DNA from: an uncultured Colwellia sp.
GTDB taxonomy: Bacteria; Pseudomonadota; Gammaproteobacteria; Enterobacterales; Alteromonadaceae
Length of the DNA: 64,000 bases
Reading direction: 5' to 3'
Assembly: GCA_913058395.1 (NCBI GenBank)
Contig: CAJXQI010000009.1
Coordinates: forward strand, 1 to 64,000
Shown: one piece after another, positions 48,428 to 57,997 of the stretch
Layout: each line of letters begins with the position of its first letter
How positions within the stretch are numbered: the first letter of the stretch is position 1
Program-made: the position numbers and the translations under genes
Notes under the pieces: model-generated
What the model saw: the letters and a program-made list of their open reading frames with translations, nothing else
What the model was told of the DNA's origin: nothing
The model's database searches: none

Positions 48428-49471
48428 ATGCGCATTTACCATAACCAACTCGACAATACGCTTAAACAAGGTTTTAAGCCTATTTGGTTGGTTTTTGGTG
48501 ATGAACCTTGGCAAAAGAACGACGCACTTAACACCATTAAAAACTCAGCAAAGCAGCAAGGTTTTGATGAGATAATTCGCTTTAGCATTGATGATAAATT
48601 TAATTGGGACGAGCTGTTTCAAGAATATCAATCGATGAGTTTATTTTCATCACTACGCATTATCGAAGTCGAATTTGTTAACGGTAAAATAGGTGATGCT
48701 GGCGCAAAAGCCGTCACTCAATTACTCACCATGTTGCACCAAGATATTCAACTAATATTCTATGGCCCTAAACTTGACGCGGCAACACAAAAACGTAAAT
48801 GGTTTAAAGCGTTAGAAGCTGCGGGTTGTTTTCTGCCTTTGTATGACATTGAGGGCAAGCAGCTTAAGCAATGGCTATCAAATCAAGCTCGACAATTACA
48901 ACTGACTTTACAACCTGAAGTCATTGATTTAATGGCTGAGCTATTTGAAGGCAACTTGCCAGCGTTATCGCAAGAATTACAAAAGCTTTCTATCTTATTT
49001 GGTCAACAATCTATTAGTGTTGAAGAAGCAGAAAAAATAATTATTAAGCAAGCAAAGTTTAATCCTTTCCAACTGATTGATACCTTACTGATTGGCGACT
49101 TAAAAAAGTGTATTGCCATGTTAGATCAACTTCAGCACGATGGCAGCGCTTTTGGCCAACTCGTTTGGTTTGTTCATAAAGAAATTAATCAACTGTATGC
49201 TATGTTAGCGCAGCTAGAACAAGGTGATAGCCTAGCGGATATTTTTAAACAATACCGTGTTTGGGATAAGAAAAAGCCTTTTTATCAGCATGCTCTAACC
49301 CATATTAGTTTAGCGAATGCTGAACAAGCTCTAGGGCGACTAGCGCAAGTGGATTTACTCAGTAAAACCAGTAGTGACTTTAATCCGTTCATTCTACTTA
49401 GTGACGTACTGATCAGTTTGTATCATGGCCAATTTAGCGAAAAATTTAGCTTAGATTATGAGTACAACTAA
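48428..49471 (+). CDS. holA: DNA polymerase III delta subunit
   Basis: Clamp-loader subunit that opens the beta sliding clamp. The 347-residue protein has an AAA+-like fold without a functional Walker A (PIWLVFGDEPWQKNDALNTI), the clamp-interacting element around MSLFSSLRIIEVEF, and a helical C-terminal collar domain with FNPFQLIDTLLIGD. Length is near E. coli HolA (343). It starts 36 nt after lptE and overlaps nadD by 14 nt. Confidence 0.96.
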   Translation: MRIYHNQLDNTLKQGFKPIWLVFGDEPWQKNDALNTIKNSAKQQGFDEIIRFSIDDKFNWDELFQEYQSMSLFSSLRIIEVEFVNGKIGDAGAKAVTQLLTMLHQDIQLIFYGPKLDAATQKRKWFKALEAAGCFLPLYDIEGKQLKQWLSNQARQLQLTLQPEVIDLMAELFEGNLPALSQELQKLSILFGQQSISVEEAEKIIIKQAKFNPFQLIDTLLIGDLKKCIAMLDQLQHDGSAFGQLVWFVHKEINQLYAMLAQLEQGDSLADIFKQYRVWDKKKPFYQHALTHISLANAEQALGRLAQVDLLSKTSSDFNPFILLSDVLISLYHGQFSEKFSLDYEYN

Positions 49472-50117
49472 TTCCGCCAAAGCTGACATTTTATTATTAA
49501 TGGGTGGTACTTTTGATCCTATCCATCTTGGTCACATTTTGCCTGCCGAAGAAACTGCACACTGGCTTGGCGCAGAACAAGTCGCGTTAATACCTGCTCA
49601 TATTCCGCCCCATAAAAGTACGCCACATGCGAGCGCCAAGCAACGGGTAACGATGACAGAGTTAGCCTGCAATAGTCGTCCACTATTTCATATTGATACC
49701 CGAGAATTACAACGAGATAACCATTCATTTACCGTGGATACCTTAATAGAGTTAAAAGCTGAACAACCAAACAAACGCTTACACTTTATTATGGGTATGG
49801 ATTCATTACTCTCTTTTACCCACTGGGAACGATGGCAGCAAATTCTAACGCTATGTCATTTAGTGGTAAATATTAGACCGGGCTATTCGCACCAACAATT
49901 AGAAAAAAACATAAGCCCACAGCTACATGCTCATATTGTTGATAATATTACTGAATTAGAAAAACACCCTGTCGGCAAAATAATTCTCCACGATTGCACT
50001 GCAGCTAATATTTCATCAACTGACATTCGCGCCAAAATAAAAACAGGTGAAGATTATTCACCATTTGTTAGTCAGGATGTGCATAAATATATTGAACAAC
50101 AACAACTTTATCGTTAA
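49458..50117 (+). CDS. nadD: Nicotinate-nucleotide adenylyltransferase
   Basis: Adenylates nicotinate mononucleotide in NAD synthesis. The 219-residue protein has LMGGTFDPIHLGHILPAEET (nucleotidyltransferase GxFxPxHxGH motif), ALIPAHIPPHK and, near the C-terminus, ISSTDIRAKIKTGEDYSPFV (ISSTxIR). The ATG lies inside the last codons of holA, which points to translational coupling. Confidence 0.96.
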   Translation: MSTTNSAKADILLLMGGTFDPIHLGHILPAEETAHWLGAEQVALIPAHIPPHKSTPHASAKQRVTMTELACNSRPLFHIDTRELQRDNHSFTVDTLIELKAEQPNKRLHFIMGMDSLLSFTHWERWQQILTLCHLVVNIRPGYSHQQLEKNISPQLHAHIVDNITELEKHPVGKIILHDCTAANISSTDIRAKIKTGEDYSPFVSQDVHKYIEQQQLYR

Positions 50118-50237
50118 TTCCTCGCTTTAAAACACACTATTAGTTAAAAAACTCCTTCCTGCCTGCATTACATGGTTAACTGACAACCAAATTAATGTTA
50201 TTATCGCCGATTATTGTTTTTAATAGAGATACAACAC

Positions 50238-50555
50238 TTGCAAAGCTCAGATCTAATTACTTTTGTTACTGAAAAAATCGAAGATATGAAAGGCCGTGAC
50301 ATCGTCACTTTAGACGTATCTAAAAAGTCAGGATTCACCGACTCTATGCTGGTTTGTTCAGGTAATTCAAAGCGCCATGTTATTTCCATTGCTAAATCTT
50401 TGATTATTGAGTGTCGTAATGCCGGTGTTGAAGCCTTAGGTGTTGAAGGTGCTGACATTGGTGAATGGGCTTTAGTAGATTTAGGTGACATGGTTGTTCA
50501 TGTCATGACTGACGAGACCCGTGATACTTACCAACTAGAACAACTTTGGGAATAA
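50238..50555 (+). CDS. rsfS: Ribosomal silencing factor RsfS
   Basis: Binds ribosomal protein L14 and keeps the subunits apart when nutrients are short. The protein has the conserved KIEDMKGRDIVTLDVSKKSG and GADIGEWALVDLGDMVVHVM. A TTG start at 50238 gives 105 residues, the same length as E. coli RsfS and aligning from residue 1; GAGAT lies 9-10 nt before it. A start at 50214 would add eight residues unlike the family. It sits directly before rlmH, as in most bacteria. Confidence 0.94.
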   Translation: MQSSDLITFVTEKIEDMKGRDIVTLDVSKKSGFTDSMLVCSGNSKRHVISIAKSLIIECRNAGVEALGVEGADIGEWALVDLGDMVVHVMTDETRDTYQLEQLWE

Positions 50556-50566
50556 TCTAAACGACA

Positions 50567-51037
50567 ATGCGCATTACCTTATATGCTGTTGGCAATAAAA
50601 TGCCTGCTTGGGTTAGCCAAGGTTTTAATGAATATTGTCGTCGTTTTCCGCGTGATATGAGTTTCCATTTAGTGGAAATCACACCTGGTAAACGTGGTAA
50701 GAATGCTGATATTGCTCGAATTCTAGAAAAAGAAGGCGAGCAAATGTTGGCAGCTATTCCTAAAGGCAATCGTATTGTTACCCTAGAAGTAGAAGGCAAG
50801 CCTTGGACCACACCGGAACTTGCTAAACAGCTAGATCGTTGGCATGTTGACAGCCGAGATGTGGCGCTGTTAGTTGGTGGGCCAGAAGGACTAGCCCCCG
50901 CTTGTATTAAAGCTTCAGAACAAAAATGGTCTTTATCACCGTTAACATTGCCACACCCTATGGTGCGTATTGTTGTTGCTGAAAGCCTCTATCGCGCATG
51001 GTCAGTTAATACTAATCACCCTTATCATCGCGAGTAA
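50567..51037 (+). CDS. rlmH: 23S rRNA pseudouridine(1915) N3-methyltransferase RlmH
   Basis: SPOUT methyltransferase that modifies pseudouridine 1915 in helix 69 of 23S rRNA on assembled ribosomes. The 156-residue protein (E. coli 155) has [13 protein letters not shown] for cofactor binding and the C-terminal [20 protein letters not shown] and ending NHPYHRE. It starts 11 nt after rsfS. Confidence 0.97.
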   Translation: MRITLYAVGNKMPAWVSQGFNEYCRRFPRDMSFHLVEITPGKRGKNADIARILEKEGEQMLAAIPKGNRIVTLEVEGKPWTTPELAKQLDRWHVDSRDVALLVGGPEGLAPACIKASEQKWSLSPLTLPHPMVRIVVAESLYRAWSVNTNHPYHRE

Positions 51038-51040
51038 ACT

Positions 51041-53032
51041 ATGGCACTCAAAAAACGTGTTGCCATAAGAAACCAAAGCGCTGAAGCCAATTTATTCGCG
51101 CGTCGTACCTTTATTACCTTTATTGGCGTGTTGGTACTGTCAATTATCCTATTTACCAACATTTACGACCTCGAAGTCAATTCATATCAAAAATATCAAA
51201 CCCGCTCGAATTCTAACCGAATTAAGTTGTTACCTGTTGCGCCAAATAGAGGCTTAATCTATGACCGCAATGGCGTATTACTCGCAGATAATAAACCAGT
51301 ATATAGTTTAGAGGTTATCCCTGAGCAAGTTGACGACATTACTGTTAGCTTAAAAGCAATAAGCCAACTGCTAGACATTAGCCAAGAAAAGCAAAACAAG
51401 CTGCTTAAAGCCATTAAAAGTAAACGTCGCTTTAAACCAATTGAGCTGTACTCGCGCTTAAGCGAACAACAAGTGTCATTATTTTCTGTCAATCAACATA
51501 AGTTTCCCGGCTTTTTTATTGATGCACGTTTAAAGCGTTATTATCCTTTTGCTGATTTGACTACCCACTCATTAGGTTATGTTGCCCGTATTAATCGCAA
51601 AGATTCTATTAAATTGGATCAACAAGGCTTAGCAGAAAATTACGCTGCAACGCGAAATATAGGAAAGTTGGGTCTTGAAAAGTACTATCAAGAAACATTG
51701 CACGGCACCATTGGTCACCAAGAAGTAGAAATTAACAACCAAGGACGAGTGATCCGTACTTTAGACTTCACTCCACCTATTCCAGGTAAAGACTTAACCT
51801 TAACCTTGGACATTGAATTACAAATGATCGCCAAGCGCGCCCTTTCAGGCAAACGTGGCGCGGTCGTTGCCATTGACCCAAGAGATGGTGGAGTATTAGC
51901 AATGTACTCAAACCCAAGCTTTGACGGTAACCTTTTTGTTCATGGTATCAGCAGTAAAAAATATAAAAAACTTTTAGACCCTAAAAGCAATAAGCCTCTA
52001 CTTAATCGTGCAGTGCAAGGCTATCCACCCGCTTCAACGATAAAACCGCTGTTAGCACTTACGGGGTTAGAAGAAGGTATTATCACACCAGAAACTGAAA
52101 TTTATGATCCCGGCTTCTATCAGTTACCTGGCATAGAAACAAAAAGACGTGATTGGAAAAGATGGGGTCATGGCAAGGTCAATTTAACTAAATCTTTAGA
52201 ACAATCCTGCAATATTTATTACTACGATTTGGCCTACAAACTAGGTATTACTCGCATCAGTAAAATGATGGAAAAATTTGGTTTTGGTGAATACACAGGT
52301 ATCGACATTCATGAAGAAAGCCGTGCCATAATGCCTAGCGTAGAATGGAAAAGAGCCCGTTACAATCAAAATTGGTACACAGGTGAAACGCTTTCTGTTG
52401 GTATAGGTCAAAGCTTTTGGACTGTTACCCCTTTGCAATTATCACAAGCAGTATCCATATTGGTTAATAAAGGTGAAATCAAGGTTCCGCACTTATTAAA
52501 AGCAACCAAAGAAGTCATTGCAGACCCAAAAAGTGAAGGCAGCCAAGAGCAACTTATCACCGAATATGAAATTGATGAGAAACCGCCGATTGTTCTTTCA
52601 GACAAAAAAAGCTGGGAAATCGTTTTAGACGGATTACACAATACCGTGCAAAAGCTTGGCGCTACAGGTTACAACGCTTTTAAAGGCAGTAAATATGACG
52701 CTGCTGGTAAAACCGGCTCAGCACAAACTGCTAATATTGCCCAAGATGAAAAATATGACGCCAAAAAAGTGAAAGAAAATAAGCGCGATAACGCAATGTT
52801 TATTGCTTTCGCTCCTTTTGAGAGCCCAGAAATAGTGGTTGCTGTTGCCATTGAAAATGTTGCCGAAGGTGGCGGTGGTGCTAACGCAGCTCCTGTAGCA
52901 CGTCAAATTATGGATCAATATTTTGGTGACAGAGAAATAGTTAGTACCGACAAAAGTAAGCACCCTCTGCACGATAATGTTTATCAGCAAAATATTAAAA
53001 AAGAACTTAATAAAGCCACAGGAACTCAATAG
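51041..53032 (+). CDS. mrdA: Penicillin-binding protein 2
   Basis: Transpeptidase of the elongasome that works with RodA in lateral wall growth. The 663-residue protein has one N-terminal membrane helix (~22-42), a pedestal domain with APNRGLIYDRNGVLLADN, and a transpeptidase domain with Ser332/Lys335 (PPASTIKPL), SCN at 389-391 and KTGSAQ near 550. The C-terminal tail beyond 635 is polar. It starts 3 nt after rlmH and overlaps mrdB by one base. Confidence 0.97.
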   Translation: MALKKRVAIRNQSAEANLFARRTFITFIGVLVLSIILFTNIYDLEVNSYQKYQTRSNSNRIKLLPVAPNRGLIYDRNGVLLADNKPVYSLEVIPEQVDDITVSLKAISQLLDISQEKQNKLLKAIKSKRRFKPIELYSRLSEQQVSLFSVNQHKFPGFFIDARLKRYYPFADLTTHSLGYVARINRKDSIKLDQQGLAENYAATRNIGKLGLEKYYQETLHGTIGHQEVEINNQGRVIRTLDFTPPIPGKDLTLTLDIELQMIAKRALSGKRGAVVAIDPRDGGVLAMYSNPSFDGNLFVHGISSKKYKKLLDPKSNKPLLNRAVQGYPPASTIKPLLALTGLEEGIITPETEIYDPGFYQLPGIETKRRDWKRWGHGKVNLTKSLEQSCNIYYYDLAYKLGITRISKMMEKFGFGEYTGIDIHEESRAIMPSVEWKRARYNQNWYTGETLSVGIGQSFWTVTPLQLSQAVSILVNKGEIKVPHLLKATKEVIADPKSEGSQEQLITEYEIDEKPPIVLSDKKSWEIVLDGLHNTVQKLGATGYNAFKGSKYDAAGKTGSAQTANIAQDEKYDAKKVKENKRDNAMFIAFAPFESPEIVVAVAIENVAEGGGGANAAPVARQIMDQYFGDREIVSTDKSKHPLHDNVYQQNIKKELNKATGTQ

Positions 53033-54147
53033 TGCGTAGTACCGGACAAGATCAACAAAAGCAGCGGACATTATGGCAACGACTACATATTGATCTGCCT
53101 TTATTAAGTGGAATATTAATTTTAATGACCCTTGGTGCTTTTGTGGTTTATAGTGCTGGTGGACAAGAAAGCGCTATATTGATACGCCATGCAAAGCGTA
53201 TAGGTGTGGCTCTTGTTGTAATGTTTTTTGTCGCACAAATCCCACCATTAGCTTATCGAAAATGGGCGGTGCCTGTTTTTGTTATTGGCTTAATGTTATT
53301 GACAGCCGTTTTATTGTTTGGTCATGTAGGTAAAGGCGCTCAGCGCTGGTTAGACTTAGGTTTCACTAAATTTCAGCCATCAGAAATTATGAAACTTGTC
53401 GTGCCAATAATGATCGCTTGGTATGTAAGTCAGTATAATTTACCGACTAAAATATCTAACATCTTAATCGCCTTTATTTTGGTATTATTGCCAACATTGC
53501 TAATCGCTCGTCAGCCCGATTTAGGTACCTCATTACTTATCGCAAGTTCTGGAATTTTCGTGATATTTTTAGCAGGTGCTAGTTGGAAGTTAATTGGAAC
53601 GTGTACCGCATTATTATCTGCATTTGCACCAATATTATGGATGTTTTTGATGAAGCCTTATCAAAAACAACGAGTATTAACTTTTCTAAATCCAGAGCAA
53701 GACCCGCTTGGCTCTGGCTATCATATTATTCAGTCTAAAATTGCCATTGGCTCAGGTGGCTTGCAAGGTAAAGGCTGGTTGCAGGGTACTCAGTCGCAAT
53801 TAGAGTTCTTGCCTGAACGGCATACCGATTTTATTTTCGCAGTATTTAGTGAAGAGTTTGGCTTAGTCGGAGTAGGTTTATTATTAACGGTTTATTTAGC
53901 TATTGTCATGCGTGGACTATGGATAGCAGTTAATGCTCAACATGCTTTTACTAAATTACTTGCTGGAAGTTTAACACTTACTTTCTTTGTTTATGTTTTT
54001 GTTAACATTGGTATGGTTTCGGGTTTGCTCCCTGTTGTGGGTGTACCTTTACCCTTAGTCAGTTATGGTGGCACATCGATGGTGACATTAATGGCAGGAT
54101 TTGGCATGCTAATGGCCATCAGTACTCATCGGCGTTTTCACGTCTAA
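53032..54147 (+). CDS. mrdB: Peptidoglycan polymerase RodA
   Basis: SEDS-family glycosyltransferase that polymerises lipid II, partner of PBP2. The 371-residue protein has ten predicted membrane helices. Motifs are GAQRWLDLGFTKFQPSEIMK, LIARQPDLGTSLLI, GSGGLQGKGWLQGTQSQLEF with LPERHTDFIFAVFSEEFGL, and PLVSYGGTSMVTLMAGFGM. The start is GTG, sharing one base with the mrdA stop, so the two are made together. Confidence 0.97.
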   Translation: MRSTGQDQQKQRTLWQRLHIDLPLLSGILILMTLGAFVVYSAGGQESAILIRHAKRIGVALVVMFFVAQIPPLAYRKWAVPVFVIGLMLLTAVLLFGHVGKGAQRWLDLGFTKFQPSEIMKLVVPIMIAWYVSQYNLPTKISNILIAFILVLLPTLLIARQPDLGTSLLIASSGIFVIFLAGASWKLIGTCTALLSAFAPILWMFLMKPYQKQRVLTFLNPEQDPLGSGYHIIQSKIAIGSGGLQGKGWLQGTQSQLEFLPERHTDFIFAVFSEEFGLVGVGLLLTVYLAIVMRGLWIAVNAQHAFTKLLAGSLTLTFFVYVFVNIGMVSGLLPVVGVPLPLVSYGGTSMVTLMAGFGMLMAISTHRRFHV

Positions 54148-54184
54148 CTTTCATTTAACTCAATAGCGAATGTAAATACTTGAT

Positions 54185-55231
54185 ATGCCAATAGCAAAAA
54201 TAACATACAGCTTAATCATGGTTTTATCTATTTGCTTTATTTCGGCTTGTAGCAATGGTTATGGTCGATATCAACAAAAACATGACAGCACACCAGAAAG
54301 GTTACCCAATAGTAGCGAGCTTCACGATGCAACGCCTAGAGCTGAAACTCACAGTCGCGGGGGTAACAAACATTACCAAGTTCGCGGTAAACACTATCAG
54401 GTTTTAAAATCAGCAGAGAACTTTAGCGCGACAGGTATTGCTTCTTGGTATGGCAGAAAGTTTCATGGCCATTTAACCTCCAATGGCGAAATTTACGATA
54501 TGTACGCCATGAGTGCTGCCCACAAAAATTTACCTTTGCCTACCTACCTAAAAGTAGTTAATAACGATAATGGCCTAAGTGTAATTGTTAGAGTAAATGA
54601 TCGCGGCCCTTTCCACGAAAGTCGCATTATCGACTTATCTTATAGCGCAGCATACAAATTAGATATGTTAAAAACAGGCACTGCCAACGTTACCATTGCT
54701 GCTATCACCGACTTTTCAGCTAATGGCATAGCCACAAGACAAAATAACAAGTCAATTGTCAACACAACTTATTCTAAAATAAATTCATTGCCAAAAAACA
54801 CAGTACCTACATCGACTATATCAAATACTCAAATATCAGAAGCTCAAATATCAGAAGCAGTGATAGCTGAAGCAGTGATAGCTGAAGCAGTGACGCCTAC
54901 ATTAGTCAAAACAGCAATGCCAGCTACAGCAGCTGAAACGATTACAAATCAACAAGCACAACCGAATACTCCACTTTCAAGCGCACAACCGATAACTGCC
55001 GTAACTAGCGGAGAGTATATTCAAGTATTTGCCAGTAAAAGTAGTATTCAAGCTGAAAAATTAGCAAACGCTTTATCAAGCTTACATCAACAAAATACTC
55101 AATTAGAACAAATAAATGGAATTTTTCGCGTTTTAGTCGGTCCGATAAAACAAGGTGATGAAATCACAGGGTTATTATTGTCGATAAAAAGCAATGGTTA
55201 TCCAAATGCATTTATTCGACAATTAAATTAA
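54185..55231 (+). CDS. rlpA: Septal-ring lytic transglycosylase RlpA
   Basis: Outer-membrane lipoprotein that cleaves denuded glycan strands at the division site. The 348-residue protein has lipobox ISAC (Cys22), a double-psi beta-barrel (~80-165) with GIASWYGRKFHGHLTSNGE and VIVRVNDRGPFHESRIIDLS, and a C-terminal SPOR domain (~278-348) for septal glycan binding. The linker carries a tandem 15-bp repeat at 54828-54892. In some relatives mltB lies between rodA and rlpA; it is absent here. It starts 38 nt after mrdB. Confidence 0.95.
   Translation: MPIAKITYSLIMVLSICFISACSNGYGRYQQKHDSTPERLPNSSELHDATPRAETHSRGGNKHYQVRGKHYQVLKSAENFSATGIASWYGRKFHGHLTSNGEIYDMYAMSAAHKNLPLPTYLKVVNNDNGLSVIVRVNDRGPFHESRIIDLSYSAAYKLDMLKTGTANVTIAAITDFSANGIATRQNNKSIVNTTYSKINSLPKNTVPTSTISNTQISEAQISEAVIAEAVIAEAVTPTLVKTAMPATAAETITNQQAQPNTPLSSAQPITAVTSGEYIQVFASKSSIQAEKLANALSSLHQQNTQLEQINGIFRVLVGPIKQGDEITGLLLSIKSNGYPNAFIRQLN
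54828..54892 (+). repeat. Tandem 15-bp repeats inside rlpA
   Basis: Two exact copies of CTCAAATATCAGAAG (54828-54857) are followed by two exact copies of CAGTGATAGCTGAAG (54858-54887) and a partial copy. Both types encode a five-residue unit ending in EA (QISEA, VIAEA). The period keeps the frame, so copy-number change would lengthen or shorten the linker only. Confidence 0.9.
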
Positions 55232-55445
55232 GAACTTACTGGTTTTCTTATTGCATTAAATACAAGTTCGCCTGATGCATAGATTAATTATTCCAAAAAT
55301 GAAAACTTTATGGCTAAGTAAAATTCATCATCAGTAACAAATTGATGGCTCAGCCTAATAGAATTCAAAATGAAAAATGTTATACTGCACAGAGTTTTAT
55401 ATCGTTTTTATAATTTCCATTAAACAACAGCGCTTCAGGACAATT

Positions 55446-56633
55446 ATGCCCCAAATTAAGGTTAATCGAGCCACTAGAAAACCAATAAAGTTACTTACTT
55501 TTATCGGCTCTGTTTTATTAAGTGTTTGCTCTCTTTCTCATGCTCAAACCATTATCCCATCAGCACCGGAAGTAAATGCCAAAGGTCATATATTAATTGA
55601 CTACAACACAGGTAAAGTTATCGCAGAAAGTAATGCTGATATTTTACTTGCGCCAGCAAGCTTAACCAAAATGATGACCAGTTACATCATAGGTAAAGAG
55701 CTTGATAGCGGTAATATTAAAAATGATGACTTAGTTACTATAAGCGAAAATGCGTGGGCGAAAAACTTCCCTGACTCTTCAAAAATGTTTATTGAAGTGG
55801 GTACCGAAGTTTCAGTAAATTTATTAAACCAAGGTATTATCGTTGCCTCAGGTAATGACGCTTGTGTTGCTATGGCAGAACATATTGCTGGTAGTGAAGA
55901 CGCATTTGCTCAGTTAATGAATGCCCACGCTGAACAATTAGGCATGCACAGCAGCTTTTTTGAAAACAGCCATGGTTTAGACAGCCAAGAACATAAAACC
56001 ACAGCACGTGATATGGCAACATTAGCTATGGCGCTTATTCGCGACGTACCAACTGAGTACAAAATTTATAGCCAGAAATCGTTTTCTTATAACAACATCA
56101 AGCAATACAACCGCAATAGTTTATTGTGGGATAAAAGCATGAATGTTGACGGTTTAAAAACCGGTCACACTTCACAAGCAGGTTATAGTCTAGTAACTTC
56201 AGCAACTAAAGGCGATATGCGCCTAGTTAGTGTTGTTATGGGTACTAATAGCGAGCGTGCACGTAAAGTAGAGAGTAAAAAATTACTTAATTACGGTTTC
56301 CGCTTCTTTGAAACTTACACACCATATAAGGCAGGTGAAAAGTTTGTTAGTAATCGTGTTTGGATGGGAGATCGTGAAGAAGTTGATTTAGGCATCATGG
56401 TAAACACGCCAATTACCATCCCTCGCGGACAACGTAAAAATTTACAAGCGAACTTTGAGCTAGATAAGCAACTGACTGCACCGTTACAAAAAGGCGCTGT
56501 TGTTGGTAAGTTATTCTTACAACTAGACGGTGAAGATATTGCTCAATACCCACTAGTTACTTTACAAGATGTTCAAGAAGGCAGCATGCTTAACAAGTTA
56601 ATGGATTATGTAAAACTGCAATTTGCGAACTAA
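55446..56633 (+). CDS. dacA: D-alanyl-D-alanine carboxypeptidase (PBP5)
   Basis: Trims the terminal D-Ala from peptidoglycan stem peptides. The 395-residue protein has a signal peptide (cleavage near SHA-QT, ~33), Ser72/Lys75 (APASLTKMM), SGN at 135-137 and KTG at 238-240 (DGLKTGHTS), a C-terminal beta domain and an amphipathic membrane anchor (NKLMDYVKLQF). ATG 55446 is chosen because AGGA lies 5 nt before it; an upstream in-frame start at 55377 would disrupt the signal peptide. Closed by a terminator. Confidence 0.96.
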   Translation: MPQIKVNRATRKPIKLLTFIGSVLLSVCSLSHAQTIIPSAPEVNAKGHILIDYNTGKVIAESNADILLAPASLTKMMTSYIIGKELDSGNIKNDDLVTISENAWAKNFPDSSKMFIEVGTEVSVNLLNQGIIVASGNDACVAMAEHIAGSEDAFAQLMNAHAEQLGMHSSFFENSHGLDSQEHKTTARDMATLAMALIRDVPTEYKIYSQKSFSYNNIKQYNRNSLLWDKSMNVDGLKTGHTSQAGYSLVTSATKGDMRLVSVVMGTNSERARKVESKKLLNYGFRFFETYTPYKAGEKFVSNRVWMGDREEVDLGIMVNTPITIPRGQRKNLQANFELDKQLTAPLQKGAVVGKLFLQLDGEDIAQYPLVTLQDVQEGSMLNKLMDYVKLQFAN

Positions 56634-56997
56634 ACAGCGGCATAATCTGCACTCACGACTACCAGTGTAAAAGTAATTACTAGATATTATTTGAAAACTA
56701 AGTCTAATCAAAAAACTCAGCTTTAGCTGAGTTTTTTTTGGCTACTAAAAATTAGCCATAATTATTTTTATAATTTAACTGCGATAAAATCGTAATAAAA
56801 CATTGATATTAGATAAATCCCCCTCATTTAATAGCTCATATTGACAAGCAAATTCACGACGACTGATCACATTTACTAGAAATAGTGCTAAAATATCGCC
56901 AATTTAAACATACAGTCGTTACATTGATTGGCTTTAATAGTTAATCCTTTAAAACAACCCTAAGCGTACTGGTGTTGTATAGCGTAAGAGAAAGCAA
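56634..56997. other. Spacer between dacA and ybeD
   Basis: About 360 bp with the dacA terminator at 56713-56739 and, after it, an AT-rich stretch expected to hold the promoter of ybeD-lipB-lipA. No gene or RNA was recognised. Confidence 0.5.
56713..56739 (+). terminator. Rho-independent terminator of dacA
   Basis: AAACTCAGC/GCTGAGTTT stem (9 bp) with loop TTTA, followed by a run of eight T. About 80 nt after the dacA stop. Confidence 0.92.
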
Positions 56998-57261
56998 ATG
57001 AAAACTAAGTTTGATGAATTACTAGAATTTCCAACCGTATTAAATTTTAAAGTGATGGGCGTTGCCTGTGACGAACTTCCTGATCTTGTGATAGGTGAAT
57101 TGCAAAAGCATACACCAGGTGATTATGTACCGAAAATAAAGCCAAGCTCAAAAGGAAATTACCATTCACTTTCAATCGCCGTTACCGTAACAAGTAAAGA
57201 GCACATTGAAAAAATATATAAAACGCTTACTGCAATTGAGCAGGTACGTTACGTTCTTTAA
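56998..57261 (+). CDS. ybeD: YbeD family protein (DUF493)
   Basis: An 87-residue protein (E. coli YbeD has 87) with the ACT-like fold of DUF493. The N-terminus MKTKFDELLEFPTVLNFKVM and the end EQVRYVL are typical. The family sits between dacA and lipB in gammaproteobacteria; the function is unknown, and a regulatory small-molecule-binding role has been suggested by the fold. AAGAGAAAG precedes the ATG. Confidence 0.95.
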   Translation: MKTKFDELLEFPTVLNFKVMGVACDELPDLVIGELQKHTPGDYVPKIKPSSKGNYHSLSIAVTVTSKEHIEKIYKTLTAIEQVRYVL

Positions 57262-57337
57262 CCCTACTTTTACAGGGGTGCATTCCAGTTATAATTTGGA
57301 TATACTGCTTACCATCAAAATTTTATAGAGATATATC

Positions 57338-57997
57338 TTGAAAAATACATTGATTATTCGGCAACTAAATAACAGTGACTATGTCGATGTTTGGCATGCC
57401 ATGCAAAATTTCACCGATAATCGAGATGAAAATACTGCCGATGAGCTTTGGTTAGTTGAACATCCTCCGGTGTTTACGCAAGGGCAAGCAGGTAAAGACG
57501 AACACTTATTAATGCCTGGCGATATTCCGGTAGTTAAAGTTGATCGTGGCGGGCAAGTGACTTATCACGGCCCTGGCCAACAAGTTATTTACTTTATGAT
57601 TAATTTACGCCGAAGAAAAATGGGCGTAAGAGAACTTGTCACACTTGTTGAAGATGGCATCATCGCTTCAATGGCCGACTTTGGCATCATTGCCAAAGCC
57701 AAGGCTGATGCACCTGGTGTCTATGTTGACGATAAGAAAGTTGCATCGTTAGGCTTACGCATCCGCAAAGGCTGTTCTTTTCATGGCTTAGCACTGAACG
57801 TTAATATGGATTTATCACCATTCCTACGCATTAACCCGTGTGGTTACCAAGGCTTAGAAATGGTACAAACAATCGATCTACAAGGTCCAGCCTCTGTAGA
57901 GCAAGCAGGTGATTCACTGGTTAAACATCTAAGTGAATTATTGCAAACCGAAAATTTATCTTATCAAACGGGATTGGACACATTACATGACCACTAA
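57338..57997 (+). CDS. lipB: Octanoyltransferase LipB
   Basis: Moves octanoate from acyl carrier protein to lipoate-dependent enzymes. The 219-residue protein has [53 protein letters not shown] and [14 protein letters not shown] with the catalytic Lys and Cys ([11 protein letters not shown]). The start is TTG at 57338 with GAG upstream, and the N-terminus aligns with E. coli LipB. It overlaps lipA by 11 nt. Confidence 0.96.
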   Translation: MKNTLIIRQLNNSDYVDVWHAMQNFTDNRDENTADELWLVEHPPVFTQGQAGKDEHLLMPGDIPVVKVDRGGQVTYHGPGQQVIYFMINLRRRKMGVRELVTLVEDGIIASMADFGIIAKAKADAPGVYVDDKKVASLGLRIRKGCSFHGLALNVNMDLSPFLRINPCGYQGLEMVQTIDLQGPASVEQAGDSLVKHLSELLQTENLSYQTGLDTLHDH

